Positions 1 to 8,189 are shown, counted from the stretch's first letter. The stretch: DNA of 22,618 nt from Clostridiales bacterium (GCA_004556985.1 SFFC01000046.1:1-22618), one strand, 5' to 3'. Numbers and translations: made by a program. The notes: generated by a model from the sequence alone, not told the origin.

Positions 1-34
1 ATCCCGTGGATGGATCGCAGGAGAAAGCGCGCGC

Positions 35-51
35 AAAAGCCGCCGCGCGGC
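35..51 (-). terminator. Weak intrinsic terminator candidate downstream of spoIIP
   Basis: On the minus strand a perfect 5-bp GC stem (GCCGC / GCGGC, 3-nt loop) at 51-39 is followed by TTTT at 38-35. It lies about 55 nt past the spoIIP stop and could end that transcript. The stem is short and the T tract only four bases, so this is tentative. The rest of 1-106 holds no gene I can support. Confidence 0.35.
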
Positions 52-106
52 AAGAACCCGCTGAGGCGGCTATCCGGGCCTCGATCCCGGCATGGAGAGG
101 GATGAA

Positions 107-1270
107 TCAGGTTTTGTTCTCCGGCTTTTTCCCAAAGAGGCCGCCCGTGATCTCGCTGACGCCGCGGCCGAGCTTGGTGCCCATGGCCTTGCCACCGCCC
201 GTCTGCGCGAGGGCGAAGATGAGCACACCGGCGACCACCGCGACGATCATCCAGATGACGCCCTTGGAAACGCCCTTGCTGCTCTTTTGCTGTGCGGTTC
301 CGGCGTCCTTCGCGCTGCCGGTCTGCGCGCCGTAGAGCGCCGTGCTCATAACCTGCGCCATCATGTCCGTCGAATTGAGCACCCGATCCTTGCTGATCGT
401 ATGCGTGCCGAACTCCAGCAGGATGGCGTTGGGCGAGAGATCCTGGTTGTAATTGCCCTTGCCGATGAAGATATCCTTGACCAGGCCGGGATATTCCTCG
501 TCCGCGACGGCCTTGATCTGCTTGGCGAAGTCCCGGTTGACCTCGCTGTTCTGGTTGCTGCGCCCGACGAGCAGGCGAACGCGCGAGGTGATCTCCCCGT
601 CGATGGTGCAAGCGTATTCGCTCTCATCCGGGATACCGTCGCGGTGAATGTCGATGATCGCATCCGGCCGCTGCTGCAGCAGGCGTTCGGCGGTCTGCCG
701 GCTGCGGCGATAGGCGCCGGAATCATGCGGAAGATGGGTCGATTCATCGAGGATGACGTCGATGCCCTGGGCCTGCAGCGCATCCCGGAATTCGCGCGCG
801 ACGTCGTAGATGCCGCCTTGGCCCTCGATGCTCTCGGTGCCGTCCGAGGGGACATAGCTCTCATCGCTGTGGGTGACATACATCGCGATCAGCTTCTGGT
901 CGCTGCCCGTGCCGGTCGATGCCGCGGCGGAAGAGGCAGCGAAGACGGCCTGCGCCTCGCCCGTCCTGAGCCAGGAGACGTCGGGCATGGTCTCCTCGCC
1001 AATGCGATCGGCGACGGCCTGCGTGCCGCTGACGGAGACGACGCGGTAGAGAATGTTGTCCGCGCTGATGTATTCGTCGCCTTCGGCGATGCTGCCGCAG
1101 ATGGAAAAGAGCGCATTGCCGGCGGAATCGACCGCTGTGAAGACGGTCTGTCCGTCGTCGGAGAGTTCGAACGCCGCTTCGCTCTCGGCGATGGCGCCGG
1201 AGGCGCAGTAGGCGTACAGCGTCAGCGCGAGCAGGAAGGAGAGCGCGAGACAGAGCAGCTTGTTCTTCAT
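107..1270 (-). CDS. spoIIP: Stage II sporulation protein P (SpoIIP), peptidoglycan amidase/endopeptidase
   Basis: SpoIIP works with SpoIID and SpoIIM at the engulfing septum, where it cuts stem peptides and cross-links so the mother-cell membrane can move around the forespore. The 387-residue product has an N-terminal signal/anchor (about 3-25), a beta-rich region containing GDEYISADNILYRV (about 64-77), and then the SpoIIP amidase domain (about 126-315). That domain shows YVTHSDESY with His134, DIHRDG with His209, and LLEFGTH with Glu286, which fit the zinc-ligand and catalytic positions of the family. A second hydrophobic helix (about 337-355) sits near the C-terminus, followed by a Gly/Lys-rich tail. 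The ATG at 1270 overlaps the upstream gene's stop in an ATGA, which favours it over upstream in-frame starts and suggests translational coupling. Family identity is seen directly; the engulfment role follows from the family. Confidence 0.93.
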   Translation of the reverse strand: MKNKLLCLALSFLLALTLYAYCASGAIAESEAAFELSDDGQTVFTAVDSAGNALFSICGSIAEGDEYISADNILYRVVSVSGTQAVADRIGEETMPDVSWLRTGEAQAVFAASSAAASTGTGSDQKLIAMYVTHSDESYVPSDGTESIEGQGGIYDVAREFRDALQAQGIDVILDESTHLPHDSGAYRRSRQTAERLLQQRPDAIIDIHRDGIPDESEYACTIDGEITSRVRLLVGRSNQNSEVNRDFAKQIKAVADEEYPGLVKDIFIGKGNYNQDLSPNAILLEFGTHTISKDRVLNSTDMMAQVMSTALYGAQTGSAKDAGTAQQKSSKGVSKGVIWMIVAVVAGVLIFALAQTGGGKAMGTKLGRGVSEITGGLFGKKPENKT

Positions 1271-1917
1271 GCCCGGTGGCCTCCCCGGATGGCGCCGTCC
1301 TCGTGCGGCGCGCTTGCGCGGCCCGTCTGGATGCGCTCGACGATCTCCCCGATCAGCTCGCATAGCAGCACGGCCAGCACGCCGGAGAGCACGGCCGCGT
1401 CGAGCGCGCCCGCGCTGCCCAGATGGACGGTCTGGCTGATGCCGCGCGACCAGTTGATGACGCCGACCAGGATGTCGCAGAGGATGACGCCCAGGATGCC
1501 CGCGACGAACGCGCTGCGCCGTGAGCGCCCCAGCAGCCAGGCGATGAGGCCGCCCGCCGTACCGTAGAGGAGCATCGGGTCAAAGGGCATCGCCGTCGGA
1601 TCCGCCGGGAAATAGACGCTGATCGCGTAGACGGCCGCAGCAGTCAGCACGGAGGCGATCAGGCAGCGGATTCTCTCCTTGGCGGTTCCGGCGCTTAAAA
1701 ACAGCCAAAGGCAGACGCCGAGCGGAATGACCGCGCCGCCCAGGTTGAGCGTCACGATGCCCAGATTCAGATCCGGCAGCCAGCCGCCGATAAAGATCGC
1801 CGCGACGCAGACGAGCGCCTGCCTGTCCGTCAGCGCCATGCGGTCAAGCACTCGCTGCAGCACGCCGAAGAGGATCAGCAGCGCGATGACGAGAAGAAGA
1901 ATCATGCCGATAGACAT
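1267..1917 (-). CDS. DUF1614-like multi-pass membrane protein
   Basis: A 216-residue, very hydrophobic protein with about seven predicted membrane segments (roughly 3-20, 34-53, 58-77, 84-103, 112-129, 134-153, 166-190). The segment LNLGGAVIPLGVCLWL (about 57-72) resembles the NLGGA-IP motif I associate with DUF1614 proteins of Clostridia and archaea; this assignment is from memory of the family. The biochemical function is unknown. The ATG at 1917 is preceded by GGGGGATT as a ribosome-binding site. Its stop overlaps the spoIIP start by 4 bp, so the two are almost certainly cotranscribed, and a sporulation-related membrane role is a reasonable inference. I could not find a convincing promoter for this unit in the divergent spacer before parE. 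Confidence 0.7.
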   Translation of the reverse strand: MSIGMILLLVIALLILFGVLQRVLDRMALTDRQALVCVAAIFIGGWLPDLNLGIVTLNLGGAVIPLGVCLWLFLSAGTAKERIRCLIASVLTAAAVYAISVYFPADPTAMPFDPMLLYGTAGGLIAWLLGRSRRSAFVAGILGVILCDILVGVINWSRGISQTVHLGSAGALDAAVLSGVLAVLLCELIGEIVERIQTGRASAPHEDGAIRGGHRA

Positions 1918-2014
1918 GGAATCCCCCGCTTTCTATGCTTTAAATCGGCCTTATTGTGGGCGCGGCGGCGGCGGTTTATCCCATTTGCGGCAGGGAATCT
2001 TTCGATGGGAAGGA

Positions 2015-2043
2015 TTGCAAAAAACGGGGAAATCCATTATAAT
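2015..2043 (+). promoter_or_regulatory. SigA-type promoter for parE-parC
   Basis: TTGCAA at 2015-2020 and a perfect TATAAT at 2038-2043 are separated by exactly 17 nt. The -10 lies 33 nt before the parE ATG, leaving a short leader with the AAGGAGG site at 2062-2068. Nothing operator-like is obvious nearby. Confidence 0.85.
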
Positions 2044-2076
2044 GTCATGCTGTACGACCACAAGGAGGGCTTCATC

Positions 2077-4044
2077 ATGGCGAAAACGTATTCCGCGAGT
2101 ATGCTCAAGGTGCTCGAGGGGCTCGACGCAGTCCGCATGCGTCCGGGCATGTACATCGGCTCGACGGGCTCGCGCGGCTTGCACCACCTGCTCTGGGAGA
2201 TCGTGGACAATGCGATCGACGAGGTGGCCAACGGCTATGCCACGAGCATCCGCGTGGAGCTTCACAAGGACGGGAGCGCGTCGGTCGAGGACGATGGGCG
2301 CGGCGTTCCGGTCGATATCCATCCCGAGCTGGGCATCACTGGCGTGGAGGTCATCTACACCAAGCTCCACGCGGGCGGCAAATTCGACCATCAGAACTAC
2401 AATTACTCCGGCGGACTGCACGGCGTGGGCGCGTCGGTGGTCAACGCGCTCTCGAAGTGGCTGGTCGTGGACAGCTGCACAGGCGGCGGCCATTACCGGA
2501 TGCGCTTTGAGAGCAACTACGACGAGAAGGAAAAGAAGGTCATGTCGGGCCGGCCTGTGACGCCGCTCACGCGCGTCGCCGCGACGCGCCGCCATGGCAC
2601 CCGCGTCACCTTCCTGCCGGATGACACCGTCTTTGAGGAGACGCACTTCAACGCCGACACCGTCCGCCGCCATCTGCGCGAGCTGGCCTACCTCAACAAG
2701 GGACTCGAGATCACCTTCATCGACGAGCGCGAGAAGGACGCGGACAAGCAGAAGACCGTCTACATGTACGAGGGCGGCCTGGCGGACTATGTCCGCTACA
2801 TCAACCGCGACAAGACACCGCTGTATGACAGCGTGCTCATGCTCGAGGGCATGCAGGACGACGTGCGCATCTGCCTGGCGATTCAGCATACGGACGACTA
2901 CGCCGAGAGCATCTTTTCCTATGTCAACAACATCCCGACAGCCGAGGGTGGTACGCATGAGATGGGCTTCAAGGCGGGCTTCACGCGCGCGATGAACGAC
3001 TATGCCCGCAAGTGCGGCGCGCTCAAGGAGAAGGACAACAACCTCATGGGCGAGGACTACCGCGAGGGCATCACGGCCGTGCTCGCGACGTTTGTGCGCA
3101 ATCCGCAGTTCGAGGGACAGACGAAGGGCAAGCTCGGCAACACGGAGGTGCGCCCGGCGGTGGAGACCTTCGTCTACGCGCGTATGACCGAATTCCTCGA
3201 GAATCTCAAAAATCAGGAGATCGCGCAGGGCATGGTCGAAAAGGCGCTGCGCGCCTGCAAGGTCCGCGAGGCGGCGAGAAAGGCCAAGGAGGTCGCCCGC
3301 GCAAAAAACCAGCTGGAGGCCGCGCCGCTGGTGGGCAAGCTCTCGGCCTGCACAGGGAAAAAGCCCGAGGAAAACGAGATGTTCATCGTCGAGGGCGATT
3401 CGGCCGGCGGCTCCGCCAAGCAGGGCCGCGACCGCCGCTTCCAGGCGATTCTCCCGATCCGCGGCAAGCCGCTCAACGTCGAAAAAAAGCGCATCGACCA
3501 GGTGCTCGCCAACGACGAGTTCCGCTCGATCATCACGGCGCTGGGCACCGGCATCGGCGAGGACTTTGACATCAAGAGCCTCAAGTATTACAAGGTCATC
3601 ATCCTCTCGGATGCCGACCAGGACGGCGCGCACATCCGCGCGATTCTGCTGACGTTCTTCTATCGCTACATGCGCCAGCTGATCACGGACGGGCACGTCT
3701 ATATCGGCATGCCGCCGCTCTATCGCGTCGCCAAGGGCGAGAAGATCGTCTACGCCTACGACGACAAGGAGCTCTCCAGGGTCACGGCGCAGATCGGTCG
3801 CGGCTATACGATTCAGCGCTACAAGGGCCTGGGCGAGATGGATCCGTCGCAGCTTTGGGAGACGACAATGAACCCCGAAAACCGCCAGCTCATGCAGGTG
3901 ACGCTGGAGGACGTGGCCGAAGCGGAGCGCCTGGTCACACTGCTGATGGGCGACAAGGTCGAGCCGAGGCGGGACTATATCACGACCTACGCGGATTTCA
4001 ACAAGGTTGACACGTTCCTTGCGCGAGAAGGGAAGGCGAAATAA
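2077..4044 (+). CDS. parE: Type IIA DNA topoisomerase, ATPase subunit B (ParE/GyrB type)
   Basis: ATP-driven clamp subunit of a type IIA topoisomerase, acting with the next gene's cleavage subunit. The 655-residue protein begins with the GHKL ATPase: EIVDNAIDE (about 40-48), DDGRGVP (about 71-77), GGLHGVGASVVNALS (about 112-126) and the QTKGKLGN loop (about 348-355). The TOPRIM domain follows with EGDSAGGSAKQGRDRRFQAI, PIRGKPLNVEK and DADQDGAHIR, then YKGLGEMDPSQLWETTM near the end. I chose ATG 2077 because AAGGAGG sits 8 nt upstream and the promoter -10 overlaps the region of earlier in-frame starts. The stop and the next start share TAATG. Gyrase and topoisomerase IV B subunits are hard to separate by eye; I prefer parE because the partner subunit is ParC-like. 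Databases may call it gyrB. Confidence 0.9.
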   Translation: MAKTYSASMLKVLEGLDAVRMRPGMYIGSTGSRGLHHLLWEIVDNAIDEVANGYATSIRVELHKDGSASVEDDGRGVPVDIHPELGITGVEVIYTKLHAGGKFDHQNYNYSGGLHGVGASVVNALSKWLVVDSCTGGGHYRMRFESNYDEKEKKVMSGRPVTPLTRVAATRRHGTRVTFLPDDTVFEETHFNADTVRRHLRELAYLNKGLEITFIDEREKDADKQKTVYMYEGGLADYVRYINRDKTPLYDSVLMLEGMQDDVRICLAIQHTDDYAESIFSYVNNIPTAEGGTHEMGFKAGFTRAMNDYARKCGALKEKDNNLMGEDYREGITAVLATFVRNPQFEGQTKGKLGNTEVRPAVETFVYARMTEFLENLKNQEIAQGMVEKALRACKVREAARKAKEVARAKNQLEAAPLVGKLSACTGKKPEENEMFIVEGDSAGGSAKQGRDRRFQAILPIRGKPLNVEKKRIDQVLANDEFRSIITALGTGIGEDFDIKSLKYYKVIILSDADQDGAHIRAILLTFFYRYMRQLITDGHVYIGMPPLYRVAKGEKIVYAYDDKELSRVTAQIGRGYTIQRYKGLGEMDPSQLWETTMNPENRQLMQVTLEDVAEAERLVTLLMGDKVEPRRDYITTYADFNKVDTFLAREGKAK

Positions 4045-6512
4045 TGGCACGCAGAAAGGTCGGCGGCGGCGAGCCGCCGAAGACGCAGGGGCCGCGTCAC
4101 GAGATCATCCAGCGGCCGATGGACGAGGTCATGCACATCAGCATGATCCCGTATGCGGAGCATGTCATTCTTGAGCGCGCGCTGCCGCGCGTGGAGGATG
4201 GCCTCAAGCCCGTGCAGCGGCGCATCCTCTTTACGCTCCATGAGCTGGGCGTGACGCCGGATAAGCCGCACAAGAAATGCGCCCGCATCGTCGGCGACTG
4301 CCTGGGCAAGTATCATCCGCACGGCGACAGCTCCGTCTATGACGCGATGGTGCGCATGGCGCAGCCCTACAGCCTTCGCGCGCTGCTGGTCGACGGTCAC
4401 GGCAACTTCGGCTCCATCGACGGCGACAGCGCCGCCGCCATGCGTTATACCGAGGCACGCATGGCGCCGCTGGCACTGGAGATGCTGCGGGACATCGACA
4501 AGGATACGGTGCCCTTCAGCTTCAACTTCGACGACACGCTCAAGGAGCCGGACATGCTCCCCGCGCGGTTTCCGAATCTTCTGGTCAACGGTGCCTCCGG
4601 CATTGCGGTCGGCCTGGCGACGAACATCCCGACGCACAACCTGCGCGAGGCCATCGACGCGGCCATCCTGGTGATGGATCATCCGGATGCCACGCTGAAG
4701 GACATCATGCAGGTCATGCCCGCGCCGGACTTTCCGACCGGCGGGCGGCTGATCCGCAACGAGGAGATCGAGCGCGCCTACGAGACGGGGCGCGGCAAGC
4801 TGACCCTGCGCGCAAAGGTACACATTGAGGACGGCGCGGCCGGGCGTAAGCTCATCGTCATCACCGAGGTGCCCTATCAGGTGCCCAAGGCTGCGATGCT
4901 CGAGAAGATATTGAAGCTCAGCGAGGAGAAGAAGGCGCAGCTCGGCGGCATCTACGATATTCGCGATGAGTCCGACCGCGAGGGCCTGCGCGCCGTCATT
5001 GAGCTCAGGCGCGACGTCGATCCGATGACGATTCTGCCCGTGCTGTACAAGTATTCGGATTTGCAGGTCACGTTCGGCGTGAACATGGTCGCTATCGCGG
5101 AAGGCCGCCCGATGCAGATGGGCGTCAAGGCGATGCTTTCCTATTATATCGCGCACCAAAAGCGCGTCGTCACGCGGCGGACGAAGTATGAACTCGAGCA
5201 GGCGCGGGCGAAGGAGCACATTCTCGCGGGCCTCATGGTCGCGGTCAACCATCTTGACGAGGTGATCGCGCTCATCCGCAAGAGCAAAAACCCCAAGGAA
5301 GCGAAGGAGCAGCTGCAAAATTCCTTCGGCCTGAGCGACATTCAGGCGCAAGCCATCCTCGACATGCGCCTGCAGCGCCTGACCGGGCTTGAAATCGAGG
5401 CGCTGAGGAAGGAATACGCCGATATCCTCAAGACCATCGCGCGGCTGGAGGGCATTCTCAAGAGTGAGAAGAAACTCGACGCCGTCATCCGCGCGGAGAT
5501 GCTCGAGATTCGCGACAGGTTTGGCGACGACCGGCGCACGGAGCTCATCGAGGATGACAGTAACACCATGCCTGTGCCGGAGCTCAAACCCGTCGCGGAG
5601 GAGACGGCGATTCTGCGCCTGCGCGACGGCCAGCTGCGCCGCATGAGCCCTCGGATGGTCGACAAATACCTCCAGCAGCCGGGCGTGCGCGAGGAGGTCG
5701 TCGAAATCATCCAAACGGAGACGGACTGCACGCTCTACATCTTCTCGAACCTGGGCAACTGCTTCATGCTGGATATCGCGAAGATTCCCGAGACGATGCG
5801 CCTCAAGGAGCGCGGCAGCCTGCTCACGGGCCTGATCGCAGGCCTCGCAGACGGCGAGCATGCCGTCGCGATGATCTGCACGCGCACGGAGAAGATGGAA
5901 AAGAAGGGCGATCTGCTCTTTATCACAAAGAACGGCATCGTCAAGCGGACGGCTGCGTCGGAATACGCCATCCGCCGCTCGCGCTTTGCCGCGATGAACC
6001 TCAAGGGCGACGACCGGCTGCTGGGCATGGTGCAGGTCGATCCGGACGACCGGGACGACCTGGTGCTGGCGACGCGTGCGGGTCTGGCGCTGCGCTTCCG
6101 GCTGGACAGCGTCTCGCCGATGGGCCGCGCAACGGCGGGCGTTCGCGGCATTGCCCTGAACGAGGGGGACGAGGTCGCCTTCTTTGAGGTCCCCAAACCG
6201 GGCGATATGCTGCTCGTCGTCAGCGACAGGGGCTTTGGCAAGCGCATGCTCGCGGATGATATCGAGCGCCAGAACCGCGGCGGCAAGGGGCAAAAGCTCA
6301 TGCCGTTTACCAAGAGCGGAGAAACCGGCATGCAGATCGCCTGCCTGCTGAATGTGACCGGCGCGGCGCAGGTGCGCTTTGAGCAGAAGCACGGCCATGT
6401 TACGCAGATGAGCGTGGGCGAGATCCCCGTGGACCGGCGCAGCGGCAGGGGGCAGATGCTCGTCAGCGTGCTGCTTGACGATGTTGTCATCAGCGCGGGA
6501 ACCGTCGAATAA
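4044..6512 (+). CDS. parC: Type IIA DNA topoisomerase, cleavage subunit A (ParC type)
   Basis: DNA-cleaving subunit paired with the preceding gene. The 822-residue protein carries the breakage-reunion core: RVEDGLKPVQRRIL (about 50-63), GKYHPHGDSSVYDAMVRMAQ (about 91-110) and AAAMRYTEARM (about 131-141), whose Tyr forms the covalent DNA phosphotyrosine. The quinolone-determining region has the Ser and Asp (DSSVYD) normally linked to drug sensitivity. A coiled-coil/tower region with LQRLTGLE (about 447-454) precedes a beta-pinwheel C-terminal domain (about 510-822). The canonical GyrA box is absent from the first blade (about 530-560), which argues for topoisomerase IV rather than gyrase, yet QNRGGKG, one residue off the box, occurs at 743-749 in a later blade. 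The start overlaps the parE stop (TAATG) and GGAAGG lies just upstream, so the two are coupled. Confidence 0.88.
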   Translation: MARRKVGGGEPPKTQGPRHEIIQRPMDEVMHISMIPYAEHVILERALPRVEDGLKPVQRRILFTLHELGVTPDKPHKKCARIVGDCLGKYHPHGDSSVYDAMVRMAQPYSLRALLVDGHGNFGSIDGDSAAAMRYTEARMAPLALEMLRDIDKDTVPFSFNFDDTLKEPDMLPARFPNLLVNGASGIAVGLATNIPTHNLREAIDAAILVMDHPDATLKDIMQVMPAPDFPTGGRLIRNEEIERAYETGRGKLTLRAKVHIEDGAAGRKLIVITEVPYQVPKAAMLEKILKLSEEKKAQLGGIYDIRDESDREGLRAVIELRRDVDPMTILPVLYKYSDLQVTFGVNMVAIAEGRPMQMGVKAMLSYYIAHQKRVVTRRTKYELEQARAKEHILAGLMVAVNHLDEVIALIRKSKNPKEAKEQLQNSFGLSDIQAQAILDMRLQRLTGLEIEALRKEYADILKTIARLEGILKSEKKLDAVIRAEMLEIRDRFGDDRRTELIEDDSNTMPVPELKPVAEETAILRLRDGQLRRMSPRMVDKYLQQPGVREEVVEIIQTETDCTLYIFSNLGNCFMLDIAKIPETMRLKERGSLLTGLIAGLADGEHAVAMICTRTEKMEKKGDLLFITKNGIVKRTAASEYAIRRSRFAAMNLKGDDRLLGMVQVDPDDRDDLVLATRAGLALRFRLDSVSPMGRATAGVRGIALNEGDEVAFFEVPKPGDMLLVVSDRGFGKRMLADDIERQNRGGKGQKLMPFTKSGETGMQIACLLNVTGAAQVRFEQKHGHVTQMSVGEIPVDRRSGRGQMLVSVLLDDVVISAGTVE

Positions 6513-6520
6513 GCAGAAGG

Positions 6521-6557
6521 AAAAGACGCGAAGTCAAAGGGCTTTGCGTCTTTTTTC
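6521..6557 (+). terminator. Intrinsic terminator after parC
   Basis: AAAAGACGC pairs with GCGTCTTTT, extended inward by GAAG/CTTT (one G-U), giving about 13 bp around an 8-nt loop and running into TTTTTT. It starts 8 nt after the parC stop. It separates the topoisomerase operon from the deacetylase gene. Confidence 0.88.
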
Positions 6558-6665
6558 TTGCCTGAAGAGCGATGCATGCATACCCGAATTTTGACAACAA
6601 TGTGAAACTTTCCAAGGAACTGCAAGAAATGGGGCTCCGGCCGCGTCTAATGAGTGAAGTTCTAA

Positions 6666-7403
6666 ATGCAGACTCTTCCACCCATGCCGGATGCGCCCGC
6701 GCTGATGACGGCGGCAACGACGCGCGAACTTCCCGTCTATAACGTTGAAACAGAAGAAAAGGTGCTCTCCATCAGCTTTGACGCCGCATGGGGAAGCGCA
6801 AATACAGAGGGGATCCTCGACATCCTCGACCGGTATGAGGTCAAGACGACCTTCTTCCTGGTCGGATTCTGGGTGGAAAAGTATCCGGAACTGGTCGCGG
6901 AGCTGGTTGCAAGGGGGCATGAAATCGGTAACCACTCCGCCACGCATCCGCACATGTCCCAGATCTCGCAGGCGCAGATACGGGAGGAGCTCAAAAAGGC
7001 CAGCGACCTCGTTCAATCGATCACGGGTCAGCCGACAACGCTGTTCCGGCCCCCCTACGGGGAGTATAATGATGCTGTGGTGCGGGTGAGCCGCGAGGAG
7101 GGCTACGAATGCGTGCAATGGAATGTCGATTCTCTCGACTGGAAGAATCTGGGCACGGAGAACATGATTCATCAATGCACCAAATCGGTCCATCCCGGCG
7201 ACATTGTGCTCTTTCACAACGACTCGAAGTATATTCTTGAGGCCCTGCCGACGATCCTCGAATATTACACGCAGGCGGGTTACAAAATAATCCCGATCTC
7301 ACAGCTGCTGCTCCAGGGCGACACATGGATTGATCACGCTGGCATGCAGCATCCCTGTACGCCGACGCCTGTTCCGGCGTCAACGCCGGCATCGGATGCC
7401 TGA
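6666..7403 (+). CDS. PdaB-like polysaccharide deacetylase (NodB domain)
   Basis: A 245-residue carbohydrate esterase family 4 protein of the sporulation PdaB/YlxY type, expected to act on N-acetyl groups of peptidoglycan or another envelope glycan. Motifs run in order: SFDAAWG (37-43), HEIGNHSATH (85-94) with metal-ligand His90 and His94, RPPYGEYN (128-135), VDSLDWK (154-160) and IVLFHN (180-185). In motif 1 the usual second Asp (TFDDG) is Ala40, as I recall for other clostridial PdaB-like proteins, so activity may be altered. The C-terminus is a Pro/Thr-rich tail. A stop codon lies directly before ATG 6666 and the ribosome-binding site is poor. No signal peptide or membrane helix is present in the 30 residues before the domain, which is unusual for this family. 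It ends 50 nt before the SSB-like gene and may be cotranscribed with it. Confidence 0.85.
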   Translation: MQTLPPMPDAPALMTAATTRELPVYNVETEEKVLSISFDAAWGSANTEGILDILDRYEVKTTFFLVGFWVEKYPELVAELVARGHEIGNHSATHPHMSQISQAQIREELKKASDLVQSITGQPTTLFRPPYGEYNDAVVRVSREEGYECVQWNVDSLDWKNLGTENMIHQCTKSVHPGDIVLFHNDSKYILEALPTILEYYTQAGYKIIPISQLLLQGDTWIDHAGMQHPCTPTPVPASTPASDA

Positions 7404-7453
7404 CAGCCGGCAAACGGACCATTCGAAACTGACAACATGGAGGAGGACGTACA

Positions 7454-8128
7454 ATGGAAAACGTCATTAACACACTGCATCTGAGCGGTACCGTGATCGG
7501 CACCCCGACGATGGGGCATGAAGCCTTTGGCGAGAAGTTCTATTATCTGACGCTGGGCGTGCCGCGGCTGTCCGGCGCGCAGGATCAGCTTCCCGTGACG
7601 CTCTCCGAGCGCCTGCTCGACGGCGCGATGCCCAAGGATGGCGACGCACTGGCCATCGAGGGACAGGTCCGCTCCTACAACAAGATCATCGAGGGTGCGG
7701 GCCGGCTGCTGATCACGGCGTTTGCCCAGCGCATCGTCGAGCCGGACGAACGGGAAAACCCGAATCAGATTCAGCTGACAGGCACGCTGTGCAAGGCGCC
7801 AGCCTATCGGACGACGCCCTTTGGCCGGGAGATTGCCGACATGATGCTCGCCGTCAACCGGGCCTACGGCAAGAGCGATTATATTCCCTGCATCACCTGG
7901 GGCAGGAGCGCACGCTTTGCCGCAAAGCTCTCCGTTGGCGACAAGATCACGCTCACAGGCCGGCTCCAGTCCCGCGCCTATCAAAAGCAGATGCCCGACG
8001 GCACGGTGGTGGAAAAGACGGCCTACGAGGTCTCCGTCGGCCATCTGGAGCTGCTCAGCGACGAGCAGGCGACCCAGACGAGGCCGCAGGCGGCCACCTT
8101 TCGCCACGAGGCCACAGTCTCCCAGTGA
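7454..8128 (+). CDS. Tandem OB-fold single-stranded DNA-binding protein family member
   Basis: A 224-residue protein built from two SSB-like OB folds. The second (about 103-200) is the more canonical, with NQIQLTGTLCKAP, MMLAVNRAYGKSDYIPCITWG and TLTGRLQSRAYQ, matching the strand pattern of bacterial SSB. The first (about 5-95) is divergent, with HEAFGEKFYYLTLGV and IEGQVRSYNK. I recognise this two-OB arrangement from Clostridia, where it is usually annotated simply as SSB. The C-terminus (TFRHEATVSQ) lacks the acidic DDIPF-type tip that recruits repair and replication partners in true SSB, so it is probably not the replicative SSB. GGAGGAGG at 7439-7446 lies 7 nt before the ATG. It sits just upstream of a terminator and the yerC-pcrA-ligA repair operon. 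Single-strand DNA binding is inferred from the fold. Confidence 0.8.
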   Translation: MENVINTLHLSGTVIGTPTMGHEAFGEKFYYLTLGVPRLSGAQDQLPVTLSERLLDGAMPKDGDALAIEGQVRSYNKIIEGAGRLLITAFAQRIVEPDERENPNQIQLTGTLCKAPAYRTTPFGREIADMMLAVNRAYGKSDYIPCITWGRSARFAAKLSVGDKITLTGRLQSRAYQKQMPDGTVVEKTAYEVSVGHLELLSDEQATQTRPQAATFRHEATVSQ

Positions 8129-8157
8129 TCCGGAAAAAACAGAATAATCTCGAAAAT

Positions 8158-8189
8158 GGCGGTGCAGAGCCTCTGCGCCGCTTTTTTTT
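8158..8189 (+). terminator. Intrinsic terminator after the SSB-like gene
   Basis: GCGGTGCAGAG pairs with CTCTGCGCCGC (one G-U) in a compact hairpin, followed by eight T at 8182-8189. Bidirectional use is unlikely because no minus-strand gene faces it. Its T tract overlaps the -35 zone of the next promoter. Confidence 0.88.

Noticed and set aside
1..105. A very basic plus-strand reading frame open from the window edge to a TGA at 103-105.
   Set aside because: Only 34 codons, with codons (AGA, CTA, CGA, GGA) unlike the neighbouring genes, and no recognisable similarity. It could be the tail of a gene outside the window, but nothing supports that.
1930..1955. A SigE-like promoter (ACAATA ... 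CATAGAAA, minus strand) before the DUF1614-like gene and spoIIP.
   Set aside because: The predicted transcript would start about 6 nt before the ATG and cut off the ribosome-binding site, so the match is probably chance.
1951..4050. Long open frames antisense to parE, and similar ones antisense to parC (3987-6398), pcrA (9406-11013) and the lgt-pncB unit (17227-19812).
   Set aside because: They mirror strongly conserved genes. GC-rich third positions in this genome remove stop codons from the opposite strand. They have no ribosome-binding sites or recognisable domains.
4283..4350. Possible quinolone-resistance substitutions in parC.
   Set aside because: The key Ser and Asp in DSSVYD are the sensitive-type residues; nothing here suggests resistance.
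6591..6651. TTGACA at 6591-6596 and TCTAAT at 6646-6651 as a promoter for the PdaB-like gene.
   Set aside because: The two boxes are about 49 nt apart, and neither has a partner at 16-18 nt.
6572..6742. A 56-codon plus-strand frame overlapping the start of the PdaB-like gene.
   Set aside because: No hydrophobic N-terminus that would explain a frameshifted signal peptide, weak ribosome-binding site, and a composition typical of chance frames after its first 34 codons.
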